9,845 nt of DNA from Actinomycetota bacterium. GTDB lineage: Bacteria; Actinomycetota; Actinomycetes; Propionibacteriales; Propionibacteriaceae. A program made the translations under genes and the position numbers. Each line of letters begins with the position of its first letter. Positions within the stretch are counted from its first letter, which is position 1. The stretch is taken from positions 1 through 9,845 of the forward strand of contig JACRAA010000082.1 in NCBI GenBank assembly GCA_016213595.1, written 5' to 3'. The notes below the pieces were generated by a model, which was not told the origin of the DNA, searched no databases, and was given only the letters and a program-made list of their open reading frames with translations. Below are positions 1-8,962 of this stretch, piece after piece.

Positions 1-40
1 CACGCCTCCGCAACCGCCCGCGGCCGCCTCCCGGCTGCTG

Positions 41-46
41 TAGCGT
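41..46 (+). promoter_or_regulatory. Candidate -10 box for the symporter gene
   Basis: TAGCGT matches the actinobacterial TANNNT -10 pattern. A transcript starting 6-7 bases later would begin near position 52, at an in-frame GTG. It would either be leaderless or carry a leader of about 18 bases holding the GAGGGGG ribosome-binding site. No convincing -35 hexamer is visible in the GC-rich bases before it, and the window begins only 40 bases upstream. This is pattern matching only. Confidence 0.3.
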
Positions 47-57
47 CCGTCGTGAGC

Positions 58-64
58 GAGGGGG
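58..64 (+). promoter_or_regulatory. Ribosome-binding site that decides the symporter start
   Basis: The purine run GAGGGGG ends 5 bases before the GTG at 70. This favours that GTG over the in-frame GTG at 52, which has no Shine-Dalgarno-like sequence in front of it. Confidence 0.5.
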
Positions 65-69
65 ACGAC

Positions 70-1443
70 GTGGTCACCGAGGAGTCCGTACGTACCGTCT
101 CCGACCGCCGGAACAAGTGGACGTTCGGCATCGGCACGGTCGGCCGGGACATGGTCTACACGCTCGTCAGCATGTTCCTCATCGTCTACCTCACCGAGGT
201 CCTCAACCTGCCCGACGCCGAGCTCGCCTGGGCGACCACGCTGATCCTGGCGGTACGGCTGTTCGACGCCGTCGCCGACATCGTCATGGGCGGGATCGTC
301 GACAACACGCGCACGAGGTGGGGCCACTACAAGCCGTGGATCGCCGTCGGCGCCCTCGCCTCGGCCGTGGTCACGGCGCTGCTGTTCACCGACCTCGGCC
401 TTCACGGGGTGTGGTTCGTCGTCGTCTTCGTGGGGCTGTACCTGCTGTGGAGCCTCTCCTGGACCGCCAACGACATCCCGTACTGGTCACTGCTCCCCGC
501 GCTCACCCTCGACCAGAAGAAGCGGGAGAGCTTCGGCTCGCTCGCGAAGATCTTCGCAACCGTCGGGCTGTTCACCGTCGTCGTGGCGGTCATCCCGGTC
601 ACGACCGCGCTGGGCGGCACACCTCGTGCGTGGACCCTGTTCACGGTCGCGGTCGTCGTCATCATGGTGGTCGGGCAGTCCGTGACCCTGTTCGGCGTGC
701 GGGAGCCGCCGATCGTCGTGGACCAGGAACGTACGACGTTGCGTCAGCTCGCCGGTGTCGTGCTCCGCAACGACCAGCTGCTCTGGACAGCGATCGCGAT
801 GGTGCTGTTCATGACCGGCTACATCACGACGACGAGCTTCGGGGTCTACTTCTTCAAGTACGTGTACCGCGACGAGGGGATGTACTCCCCGTTCGCCGCG
901 GTCCTCGTGGGGTCGCAGCTGGTCGGCTACCTCGTCTTCCCGTGGCTCGCGAGGCGCATGAAGCGCCGCACTCTGTACACGCTGGCGACGGCCCTGATCC
1001 TGGCCGGCTACGCGGTCTTCTTCGTCAGTCCGATGAGCATGGTCCCCATCGGGGTGGCGGGGCTGCTGCTCTTCGTCGGGCAGTCGTTCGTCACCCTGCT
1101 CATGCTCGTCTTCCTCACCGACACCATCGAGTACGGGCAGTGGAAGCTGGGGCGGCGCAACGGCGCCGTGACGTTCGCTCTGCAGCCGTTCATCAACAAG
1201 GTCGGGGCGGCGCTGGCTACCCAGATCGTGAGCCTGACGCTCATCTTCTCCGGCGTGAACGACGCGGTGACTCCCGACGTCGTGACGCCTGCGGGGCTCC
1301 TGGCCATCAAGATCGCGATGCTCGTCGTGCCGCCGATCCTCATCCTCGCGGGCTACGTCATCTACAGGACCCGGTACCGGATCGACGAGGAGATGTACGC
1401 CCGGCTGGTCGCCGACCTCCACGAGCGGGGCCAGCTGCTCTGA
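70..1443 (+). CDS. MFS sugar:cation symporter, GPH family (MelB-like)
   Basis: This is a membrane transporter of the glycoside-pentoside-hexuronide:cation symporter family, likely importing a sugar or glycoside with H+ or Na+. From GTG 70 it has 457 residues, normal for the family; from the alternative GTG at 52 it has 463. About 12 hydrophobic segments are visible. Numbering from 52, helix II holds the LFDAVADIVMG motif. Its Asp72 and Asp76 sit where MelB has its cation-binding aspartates (Asp55/Asp59). The family loop DNTRTRWGHYKPW follows at 84-96. NDIPYWSLLPALT (140-152) and DTIEYGQWKLGRRNG (357-371) are further GPH signatures. The substrate cannot be read from sequence, and no glycosidase or sugar regulator lies in the window to suggest one. 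The gene runs straight into a tandem repeat array after its stop. The family is secure; the start is less so. Confidence 0.9.
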   Translation: MVTEESVRTVSDRRNKWTFGIGTVGRDMVYTLVSMFLIVYLTEVLNLPDAELAWATTLILAVRLFDAVADIVMGGIVDNTRTRWGHYKPWIAVGALASAVVTALLFTDLGLHGVWFVVVFVGLYLLWSLSWTANDIPYWSLLPALTLDQKKRESFGSLAKIFATVGLFTVVVAVIPVTTALGGTPRAWTLFTVAVVVIMVVGQSVTLFGVREPPIVVDQERTTLRQLAGVVLRNDQLLWTAIAMVLFMTGYITTTSFGVYFFKYVYRDEGMYSPFAAVLVGSQLVGYLVFPWLARRMKRRTLYTLATALILAGYAVFFVSPMSMVPIGVAGLLLFVGQSFVTLLMLVFLTDTIEYGQWKLGRRNGAVTFALQPFINKVGAALATQIVSLTLIFSGVNDAVTPDVVTPAGLLAIKIAMLVVPPILILAGYVIYRTRYRIDEEMYARLVADLHERGQLL

Positions 1444-1531
1444 CCCGTACAGGTCCTCTCGCTGACACGTACAGGTCCTCTCGCCGGCACGTGCAGGTGC
1501 TCTCGCGGACACGTACAGGTGCTCTCGCGAA
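1444..1531. repeat. Four tandem 22-bp repeats
   Basis: Four head-to-tail 22-bp units lie at 1444-1465, 1466-1487, 1488-1509 and 1510-1531, beginning at the first base after the symporter stop. Invariant positions are C at 1, CGT at 3-5, CAGGT at 7-11 and CTCTCGC at 13-19. Units 1 and 2 have C at position 12 and units 3 and 4 have G, suggesting stepwise duplication. The unit length is not a multiple of three, so the array does not encode a repeated peptide in any one frame. There are no spacers, so it is not CRISPR. A 22-bp period is about two helical turns, which would place repeated protein sites on one DNA face. Its function is unknown: it could be a regulator-binding array, a 3' end element, or a dispersed genomic repeat. 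Confidence 0.9.
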
Positions 1532-1543
1532 CGGGTGTCCCGT
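1531..1543. other. Short inverted repeat after the tandem array
   Basis: ACGGG (1531-1535) and CCCGT (1539-1543) pair perfectly around a 3-base loop, TGT. The element adjoins the last 22-bp repeat and lies 28 bases before the next ATG. It could be a small operator or part of a 3' end for the symporter transcript. The 5-bp stem has no T-tract and is weak evidence by itself. Confidence 0.3.
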
Positions 1544-1559
1544 GAGGGGCGCCGTGGGC

Positions 1560-1565
1560 CACACT
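1560..1565 (+). promoter_or_regulatory. Weak candidate -10 box for the thiamine-binding protein gene
   Basis: CACACT keeps the A at position 2 and T at position 6 of TANNNT and ends 6 bases before ATG 1572. This spacing would allow a leaderless transcript. It would fit with the lack of a clear Shine-Dalgarno sequence before that ATG. There is no recognisable -35 box, so the call is speculative. Confidence 0.2.
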
Positions 1566-1571
1566 GAGCAC

Positions 1572-1877
1572 ATGCTCGTGGCCTTCTCCGTCAGTACAGC
1601 CGGCTCCGACGAGGGGTACGTGCACGAGGCGGTCGCCGCGGCCGTACGCGTCGTGCGCGACTCCGGGCTGCCCAACCACACGGACGCGATGTTCACGACG
1701 ATCGAAGGCACGTGGGACCAGTGCATGGCCGTGATCAAGGAGGCTGTGGACGCGGTGGCCGGGTACGGGCCGAGGGTCAGCCTCGTCCTCAAGGCCGACA
1801 TGTTCGGGGACCGCACCGGCGAGCTGACCGGCAAGCTGGAGCGACTCGAGACCGCCCTCGAGCAGCTCGAGGTGTGA
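1572..1877 (+). CDS. Thiamine-binding protein, MTH1187/YkoF-like (DUF77 family)
   Basis: This small cytosolic protein of 101 residues belongs to the MTH1187/YkoF-like family (PF01910), whose members bind thiamine or related pyrimidines in a small alpha/beta fold. The whole length matches the family plan. It opens with the first strand MLVAFSVS, followed by a helix rich in Ala and Val (about 16-31). The conserved SGLPNHTDAMFTTIEGTWD follows (about 31-49), and the strand PRVSLVLKAD lies near 68-77. The C-terminal part is helical. Start ATG 1572 gives the expected N-terminus; no strong Shine-Dalgarno is seen. The stop overlaps the GTG start of the acetyltransferase gene, so the two are probably co-translated. 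The neighbouring operon encodes a thiamine-diphosphate enzyme, which makes a link to cofactor supply possible, but nothing in the sequence proves it. The family is fairly sure; the ligand and role are inferred. Confidence 0.85.
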   Translation: MLVAFSVSTAGSDEGYVHEAVAAAVRVVRDSGLPNHTDAMFTTIEGTWDQCMAVIKEAVDAVAGYGPRVSLVLKADMFGDRTGELTGKLERLETALEQLEV

Positions 1878-2464
1878 CCGGGTTCGACGCACCTGATGCC
1901 GTCCATCGCATCGGGGACTACGTGGTGCGGAGGGCCCGGCCGTCCGACGCCTGGGAGTTCTGCCACGCCGACGCGGAGATGGTGGCCGGCGCGTACCCCG
2001 GCGTGATGCCGACGGCCTGGTCGCAGGACCGGCTCGCGGAGGCGGACCGCCTGGTCCCGGAGCGGGAGGTGGCCTTCGCCGCCTCGCTGGCTGCCGAGGA
2101 ACGTGGCGAGGAGCCCGAGGACCGAACCTGGATCGCGCTCGCCGGCGAGGAGATCGTGGGGATCTGCGTGAGCCGCTCGACCCCGCAGGACTGGGAGTCG
2201 ATCAACGAGGTCGTGCCGATCCCCGGGGTGACCCGTCAGCTCAACCACCTGTACCTGAGGCCCGCTGCGCAGGGGACTGGGCTGGCCGACGCGCTGCTGG
2301 AGCTGGCGCTGCCCTGCCGCATGCCCGCCTACCTGTGGATCATCGGCGGCAACGAACGCGGCTGGCGCTTCTACGAGCGGCACGGCTTCGTGGGCGACGG
2401 CGTGACGTACAGCTGCGGGCCGATCTGGTACGACATGCCGCTGTTCCGGATGTACCGCCGCTAG
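1874..2464 (+). CDS. GNAT family N-acetyltransferase
   Basis: This is a predicted cytosolic acetyl-CoA-dependent N-acetyltransferase of 196 residues with unknown acceptor. GNAT motif A is seen at about 124-141 (LNHLYLRPAAQGTGLADALL), where R129-P-A-A-Q-G-T-G is the acetyl-CoA pyrophosphate loop. The C-terminal motif B region is clear at about 157-173 (IGGNERGWRFYERHGFV), including the family-typical FYERHGF. The N-terminal part (about 16-50) has the usual first strand and helix, VRRARPSDAWEF. The GTG at 1874 overlaps the TGA of the thiamine-binding gene (GTGA), pointing to translational coupling. GTG at 1922 is an alternative that would still keep the fold. A GAGG at 1869-1872 is too close to 1874 to be a normal Shine-Dalgarno. 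GNAT acceptors are hard to predict: small molecules, antibiotics or protein N-termini are all possible. Confidence 0.85.
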   Translation: MTGFDAPDAVHRIGDYVVRRARPSDAWEFCHADAEMVAGAYPGVMPTAWSQDRLAEADRLVPEREVAFAASLAAEERGEEPEDRTWIALAGEEIVGICVSRSTPQDWESINEVVPIPGVTRQLNHLYLRPAAQGTGLADALLELALPCRMPAYLWIIGGNERGWRFYERHGFVGDGVTYSCGPIWYDMPLFRMYRR

Positions 2465-2465
2465 T

Positions 2466-2521
2466 CACCCCGGGACTGCGCAGCATGCCCTCCGGGGTAT
2501 ACGGCTGAACCCCCACCCCGG
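2466..2521. repeat. Three-arm alternating inverted repeat between the GNAT gene and the redox operon
   Basis: CACCCCGG at 2466-2473 (arm A) recurs exactly at 2514-2521 (arm C). Between them CCGGGGT at 2492-2498 (arm B) is the perfect complement of ACCCCGG in both. Arm B can therefore pair with A (18-base loop) or with C (16-base loop), but not both at once. Arm A begins two bases after the GNAT stop. The A:B hairpin could be the GNAT terminator, without a T-tract. The A/B/C set could also be evenly spaced half-sites for a regulator upstream of the redox operon promoter, or an attenuator-like switch. The pattern is read directly; the function is inference. Confidence 0.6.
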
Positions 2522-2546
2522 CTGCAGCGCCGAATCGAGCCGGGTT

Positions 2547-2552
2547 TAGCCT
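2547..2552 (+). promoter_or_regulatory. Candidate -10 box of the redox operon
   Basis: TAGCCT, preceded by TT, fits TANNNT. It would start a transcript near 2558-2560, giving a 5' leader of about 33 bases that includes the GGGAG ribosome-binding site. No good -35 hexamer is visible near 2524-2530, so an activator might be needed. Arm C of the inverted repeat would lie at roughly -37 to -44 from this start. Confidence 0.35.
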
Positions 2553-2556
2553 GACA

Positions 2557-2575
2557 GAAAGGTTTTTGATCTTTC
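2557..2575. repeat. AT-rich short inverted repeat in the operon leader
   Basis: GAAAG (2557-2561) and CTTTC (2571-2575) are perfect inverted arms around a 9-base spacer, GTTTTTGAT. The patch is much richer in A and T than the surrounding DNA. It sits at or just after the expected transcription start and ends 7 bases before the GGGAG ribosome-binding site. It could be a repressor operator or a weak leader hairpin. Confidence 0.3.
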
Positions 2576-2582
2576 AACACTC

Positions 2583-2587
2583 GGGAG
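2583..2587 (+). promoter_or_regulatory. Ribosome-binding site of the GltD-like gene
   Basis: GGGAG ends 4 bases before GTG 2592 and supports that non-ATG start. The encoded N-terminus (MADQRD) has no other start nearby in frame. Confidence 0.5.
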
Positions 2588-2591
2588 CACC

Positions 2592-4217
2592 GTGGCTGAC
2601 CAGCGAGACATCACCGAGCGCCCGGATCTGTCGCACGGGACGGGACGCGTCGGTCCTGTGCGCTCCCGGATGCCGGTGTACATGGACCTTCTTCCCCCCT
2701 GCAACAACGCGTGTCCGGCGGGCGAGAACATCCAGGAGTGGGTGCGGCTCGTCAAGGCCGGCCAGGAGGAGCTCGCCTGGCGCCAGCTCGTGCAGGACAA
2801 CCCCTTCCCCGCCATCCATGGTCGTGTCTGCTACCACCCCTGCGAGGGCGCCTGCAACCGTTCGGGACTGGACTCGGCCATCTCGATCCATGGCGTCGAG
2901 CGCTACCTCGGCGACCTCGCGATCGAGCGCGGCTGGCAGTTCCCCCGCCTGGAGCACCCCACGGGCCTCAAGGTCCTCATCATCGGTGCCGGTCCGTCCG
3001 GCCTCGCCGCGGCGTACCACCTCGCCAGCCTCGGCCACTCCGTGGAGATCCGCGACGCCGGCGACGTGCCCGGCGGCATGATGCGGTACGGCATCCCCGA
3101 GTACCGCCTCCCGCGCAACATCCTCGACGCCGAGATCGACCGGCTCAGGAACCTCGGCATCGTGTTCGTCCAGAACCACAAGGTCAAGGACCTCCTCGCC
3201 GAGCAGAAGGAGGGCGGGTTCGACGCCGTCTTCGTCGCCATCGGCGCCCACCTGTCCAAGCGGGTCGAGATCCCCAGCATGGACGCCGGGAGGATGATCG
3301 ACGCCGTCTCGTTCCTCCACGACGTGGCGAGCGGTGAGCGGCCCGTGATCGGGCGCCGCGTTGCGGTGTACGGCGGTGGCAACACGGCGATGGACGCGGC
3401 ACGCGTCGCCCGGCGCCTCGGTGCCGAGGAGTCGATCGTCATCTACCGCCGCGGCGAGGAGCAGATGCCCGCGCACGCCGCCGAGAAGGACGAGGCGGTC
3501 CGTGAGGGCGTCAAGATGAACTGGCTCCGCACGATCTCCGCGATGGACGCCGACTCGATGACGGTCGAGGTCATGGAGCTCGACGAGCTCGGGAAGGCGC
3601 GCGGTACGGGCCGGTACGAGACCATGGCCGCGGACACCGTCATCCTGGCCCTCGGGCAGGAGGCGGACTCGAACTTCCTCAAGAACATCCCGGGCCTGCG
3701 GTTCGACAACGACGTGGTCCGCGTCGACGAGACCACGCTGATGACCGACGTCCCGGGCATCTTCGCCGGCGGGGACGTCGTCCCGAGCGACCGTACGGTC
3801 ACGATCGGCGTCGGGCACGGCAAGCGCGCAGCCCGGATGATCGACAACTGGCTGTTCAACCGGCAGGCGGCGCCGCGAACCGCGCATCCGCTCGCCTCGC
3901 TGGAGATGCTCAACCTCTGGTACTTCGGCGACCATGCCCGCCGGATGGAGCCCGAGCTGGCCGTCGAGCACCGCCTCGACTTCACCGAGGTCGTGGAAGG
4001 CCTCAACGCCGAGGAGGCCCACTTCGAGGCCTCGCGCTGCCTGTCATGCGGCAACTGCATCGAGTGCGACGGCTGCCTCGGAGCGTGCCCAGAGGACGCG
4101 ATCATCAAGCTCGGCAAGGGCTTCCGCTACCGCTACAACTACGAGAAGTGCACGGGCTGTGCCAGCTGTTTCGAGCAGTGCCCGGTCCATGCCATCGAGA
4201 TGATCCCGGAGCGCTGA
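2592..4217 (+). CDS. GltD-like FAD/NAD(P) oxidoreductase with C-terminal 2[4Fe-4S] ferredoxin domain
   Basis: This 541-residue cytosolic flavoprotein probably moves electrons between NAD(P)H and Fe-S clusters of the adjacent PFOR. The N-terminal Fe-S domain has Cys37, Cys41 (CNNACPAG), Cys80, Cys84 and Cys88. The FAD site GAGPSG is at 132-137. The pyridine-nucleotide site GGGNTAMD is at 261-268, followed by IYRRGEEQMPA (284-294); such arginines often bind the NADP 2'-phosphate, so NADPH is likely. The second FAD motif FAGGD is at 391-395. The C-terminal domain has one cluster set at Cys489/492/495/499 and another at Cys520/523/526/530, plus an extra pair, Cys483/Cys486. The core resembles glutamate synthase small subunit and PreT, but no gltB is present. 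GltD-like partners are known to link 2-oxoacid:ferredoxin oxidoreductases to NADP (KorC of Azoarcus evansii). It is the first gene of the operon, 3 bases from nifJ. Confidence 0.9.
   Translation: MADQRDITERPDLSHGTGRVGPVRSRMPVYMDLLPPCNNACPAGENIQEWVRLVKAGQEELAWRQLVQDNPFPAIHGRVCYHPCEGACNRSGLDSAISIHGVERYLGDLAIERGWQFPRLEHPTGLKVLIIGAGPSGLAAAYHLASLGHSVEIRDAGDVPGGMMRYGIPEYRLPRNILDAEIDRLRNLGIVFVQNHKVKDLLAEQKEGGFDAVFVAIGAHLSKRVEIPSMDAGRMIDAVSFLHDVASGERPVIGRRVAVYGGGNTAMDAARVARRLGAEESIVIYRRGEEQMPAHAAEKDEAVREGVKMNWLRTISAMDADSMTVEVMELDELGKARGTGRYETMAADTVILALGQEADSNFLKNIPGLRFDNDVVRVDETTLMTDVPGIFAGGDVVPSDRTVTIGVGHGKRAARMIDNWLFNRQAAPRTAHPLASLEMLNLWYFGDHARRMEPELAVEHRLDFTEVVEGLNAEEAHFEASRCLSCGNCIECDGCLGACPEDAIIKLGKGFRYRYNYEKCTGCASCFEQCPVHAIEMIPER
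4208..4211 (+). promoter_or_regulatory. Ribosome-binding site of nifJ inside the preceding gene
   Basis: GGAG within the last codons of the GltD-like gene ends 9 bases before ATG 4221. Only 3 bases separate the stop from this ATG, so translation of the two is probably coupled. Confidence 0.4.
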
Positions 4218-4220
4218 GAG

Positions 4221-7850
<3,630 letters not shown>

Positions 7851-7860
7851 CGAGACGAGT

Positions 7861-7865
7861 GAGGA
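7861..7865 (+). promoter_or_regulatory. Ribosome-binding site of the DHOD-like gene
   Basis: GAGGA ends 4 bases before ATG 7870, in the 19-base gap after nifJ. It fixes the start of the third operon gene. Confidence 0.55.
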
Positions 7866-7869
7866 ACCA

Positions 7870-8904
7870 ATGAGCCTGGAAACCAAGTACCTGGGGTTGA
7901 AGCTCCGCAACCCGGTCGTCGCCTCCGCGGGTCCGCTGCAGCAGACCCTCGACGGGGTGAAGTCGATCGCGGACGGCGGCGTGGGCGCGATCGTCATGTA
8001 CTCGCTGATGGAGGAGCAGATCCGGGCCGAGCAGGCGCGCCAGATCGCCGTGGAGGCGAACCACGACGACTCGTTCGCCGAGGCGCTGTCGTACTTCCCC
8101 AGCGTCCCGATCAGAGCGCCAGGGACTGACCCGGCCTCGTCGGCGTACCTGCGGCTGCTCGAGCAGGCCGCGAAGTCCGTCGACATCCCGGTCATCGGCA
8201 GCCTCAACGGCGCGACGATGGGTGGCTGGATCTCCTTCGCGAAGCGGATGCAGGACGCGGGCGCCTCCGCCCTCGAGCTGAACGTCTACTACGTGCCGGG
8301 CAACGTGCGCATCCCGAGCGAGGAGGTCGAGAACCTCCACCTCGAGGTGCTCGTGGGGGTCAAGGACGCCGTCTCCATCCCGGTCGCCGTGAAGCTCGCG
8401 CCGTACTTCTCGTCGTTCGGTGAGATGGCCGCCCAGCTCGACCGGCACGGTGCCGACGGACTCGTGCTCTTCAACCGCTTCTTCCAGCCGGATGTCGACG
8501 TGGAGTCGCTCCAGCTCGAGCCCAACGTCGAGCTGTCGACGCAGTTCTCGGGCCGGCTGCCGCGCACCTGGATCTCCGCGCTGTACGGCCGGATCCGCGC
8601 CTCGCTGGCCGGGACCTCAGGCGTCGACACGAGCGAGGACGTCATCAAGTACCTGCTCGCCGGTGCGGACGTGGTCATGACGACGTCGTCGCTGCTGCGG
8701 TACGGGCCGTCCCACGCGGCGACTCTCGTCTCCGGCCTCGAGCAGTGGATGCTCCGCAAGGGCTTCAGCTCGCTCGACGACTTCCGCGGCCTCCTGGCCG
8801 TCCCGAACGACGTCGACGGCGCGGCGTACGAGCGGCAGGGCTACGTGGCGGCGCTCACCAAGGCCCGCGGCACGTACGAGGAGTACAGCTCCGCGTCCAG
8901 CTGA
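7870..8904 (+). CDS. Dihydroorotate-dehydrogenase-like FMN protein, substrate unknown
   Basis: This 344-residue predicted FMN TIM-barrel protein belongs to the dihydroorotate dehydrogenase-like group. The N-terminal strand LKLRNPVVASAGPL (10-23) is the usual flavin-binding start. VIGSLNG is at 108-114 and GASALELNVYYVPGN at 131-145. VAVKLAPYF (172-180) includes Lys175, expected near FMN, and LVLFNRF is at 198-204. The stretch TSGVDTSEDVIKYLLAGADV (249-268) resembles the FMN-phosphate region. True dihydroorotate dehydrogenases carry NxSCPN or NxSSPN, with the Cys/Ser base, where this protein has NVYYVP. It contains no cysteine anywhere, so it lacks that base and any Fe-S cluster. It should not be called pyrD. 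It is last in the operon, 19 bases after nifJ with a good ribosome-binding site. PreTA pairs a GltD-like protein with a related barrel, so it may exchange electrons with the first gene product; this is inference. Confidence 0.88.
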   Translation: MSLETKYLGLKLRNPVVASAGPLQQTLDGVKSIADGGVGAIVMYSLMEEQIRAEQARQIAVEANHDDSFAEALSYFPSVPIRAPGTDPASSAYLRLLEQAAKSVDIPVIGSLNGATMGGWISFAKRMQDAGASALELNVYYVPGNVRIPSEEVENLHLEVLVGVKDAVSIPVAVKLAPYFSSFGEMAAQLDRHGADGLVLFNRFFQPDVDVESLQLEPNVELSTQFSGRLPRTWISALYGRIRASLAGTSGVDTSEDVIKYLLAGADVVMTTSSLLRYGPSHAATLVSGLEQWMLRKGFSSLDDFRGLLAVPNDVDGAAYERQGYVAALTKARGTYEEYSSASS

Positions 8905-8928
8905 CAGCGCACAGAAGTTCCGTGCGGA

Positions 8929-8958
8929 GAAGGCCGGCCTCTTCGGAGACCGGCCTTC
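8929..8958. terminator. Hairpin between convergent genes, probable bidirectional terminator
   Basis: GAAGGCCGG (8929-8937) and CCGGCCTTC (8950-8958) form a perfect 9-bp stem with a 12-base loop. It lies 24 bases after the DHOD-like stop and 4 bases before the stop of the convergent ABC gene, where termination for both strands is expected. Neither strand has a following T-tract, which is common for hairpin terminators in high-GC actinobacteria. Confidence 0.75.
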
Positions 8959-8962
8959 GGCG

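Noticed and set aside
1444..1531. CRISPR array
   Set aside because: The 22-bp units are directly contiguous with no unique spacers, and there are no cas genes.
1444..1571. Thiamine riboswitch upstream of the thiamine-binding gene
   Set aside because: No TPP riboswitch core motifs (such as CUGAGA with a matching stem) could be recognised; the gap is filled by the repeats and a small hairpin.
117..1877. Long Arg/Pro-rich open frame (586 codons) spanning the symporter and the thiamine-binding gene
   Set aside because: It is a GC-driven shadow over the symporter, with low-complexity Arg/His/Gly composition. Only its last 101 codons (from 1572) form a recognisable protein.
2490..2521. Copper-sensing CsoR-type operator, suggested by GGGGTATAC
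   Set aside because: The expected matching GTATACCCC half is absent, and no copper gene is in the window.
2574..4022. Long antisense open frames opposite the GltD-like gene (482 codons), and similar ones opposite nifJ
   Set aside because: They are antisense frames typical of high-GC coding DNA. Their composition is unlike a folded protein and they oppose genes with full conserved motifs.
2592..4217. Glutamate synthase small subunit (gltD)
   Set aside because: No large subunit gene is nearby, the protein carries an extra C-terminal ferredoxin domain, and it is coupled to nifJ.
7870..8904. Dihydroorotate dehydrogenase (pyrD) or dihydropyrimidine dehydrogenase (preA)
   Set aside because: The Cys/Ser base motif is replaced by NVYYVP, there is no cysteine or ferredoxin domain, and no pyrimidine genes are adjacent.
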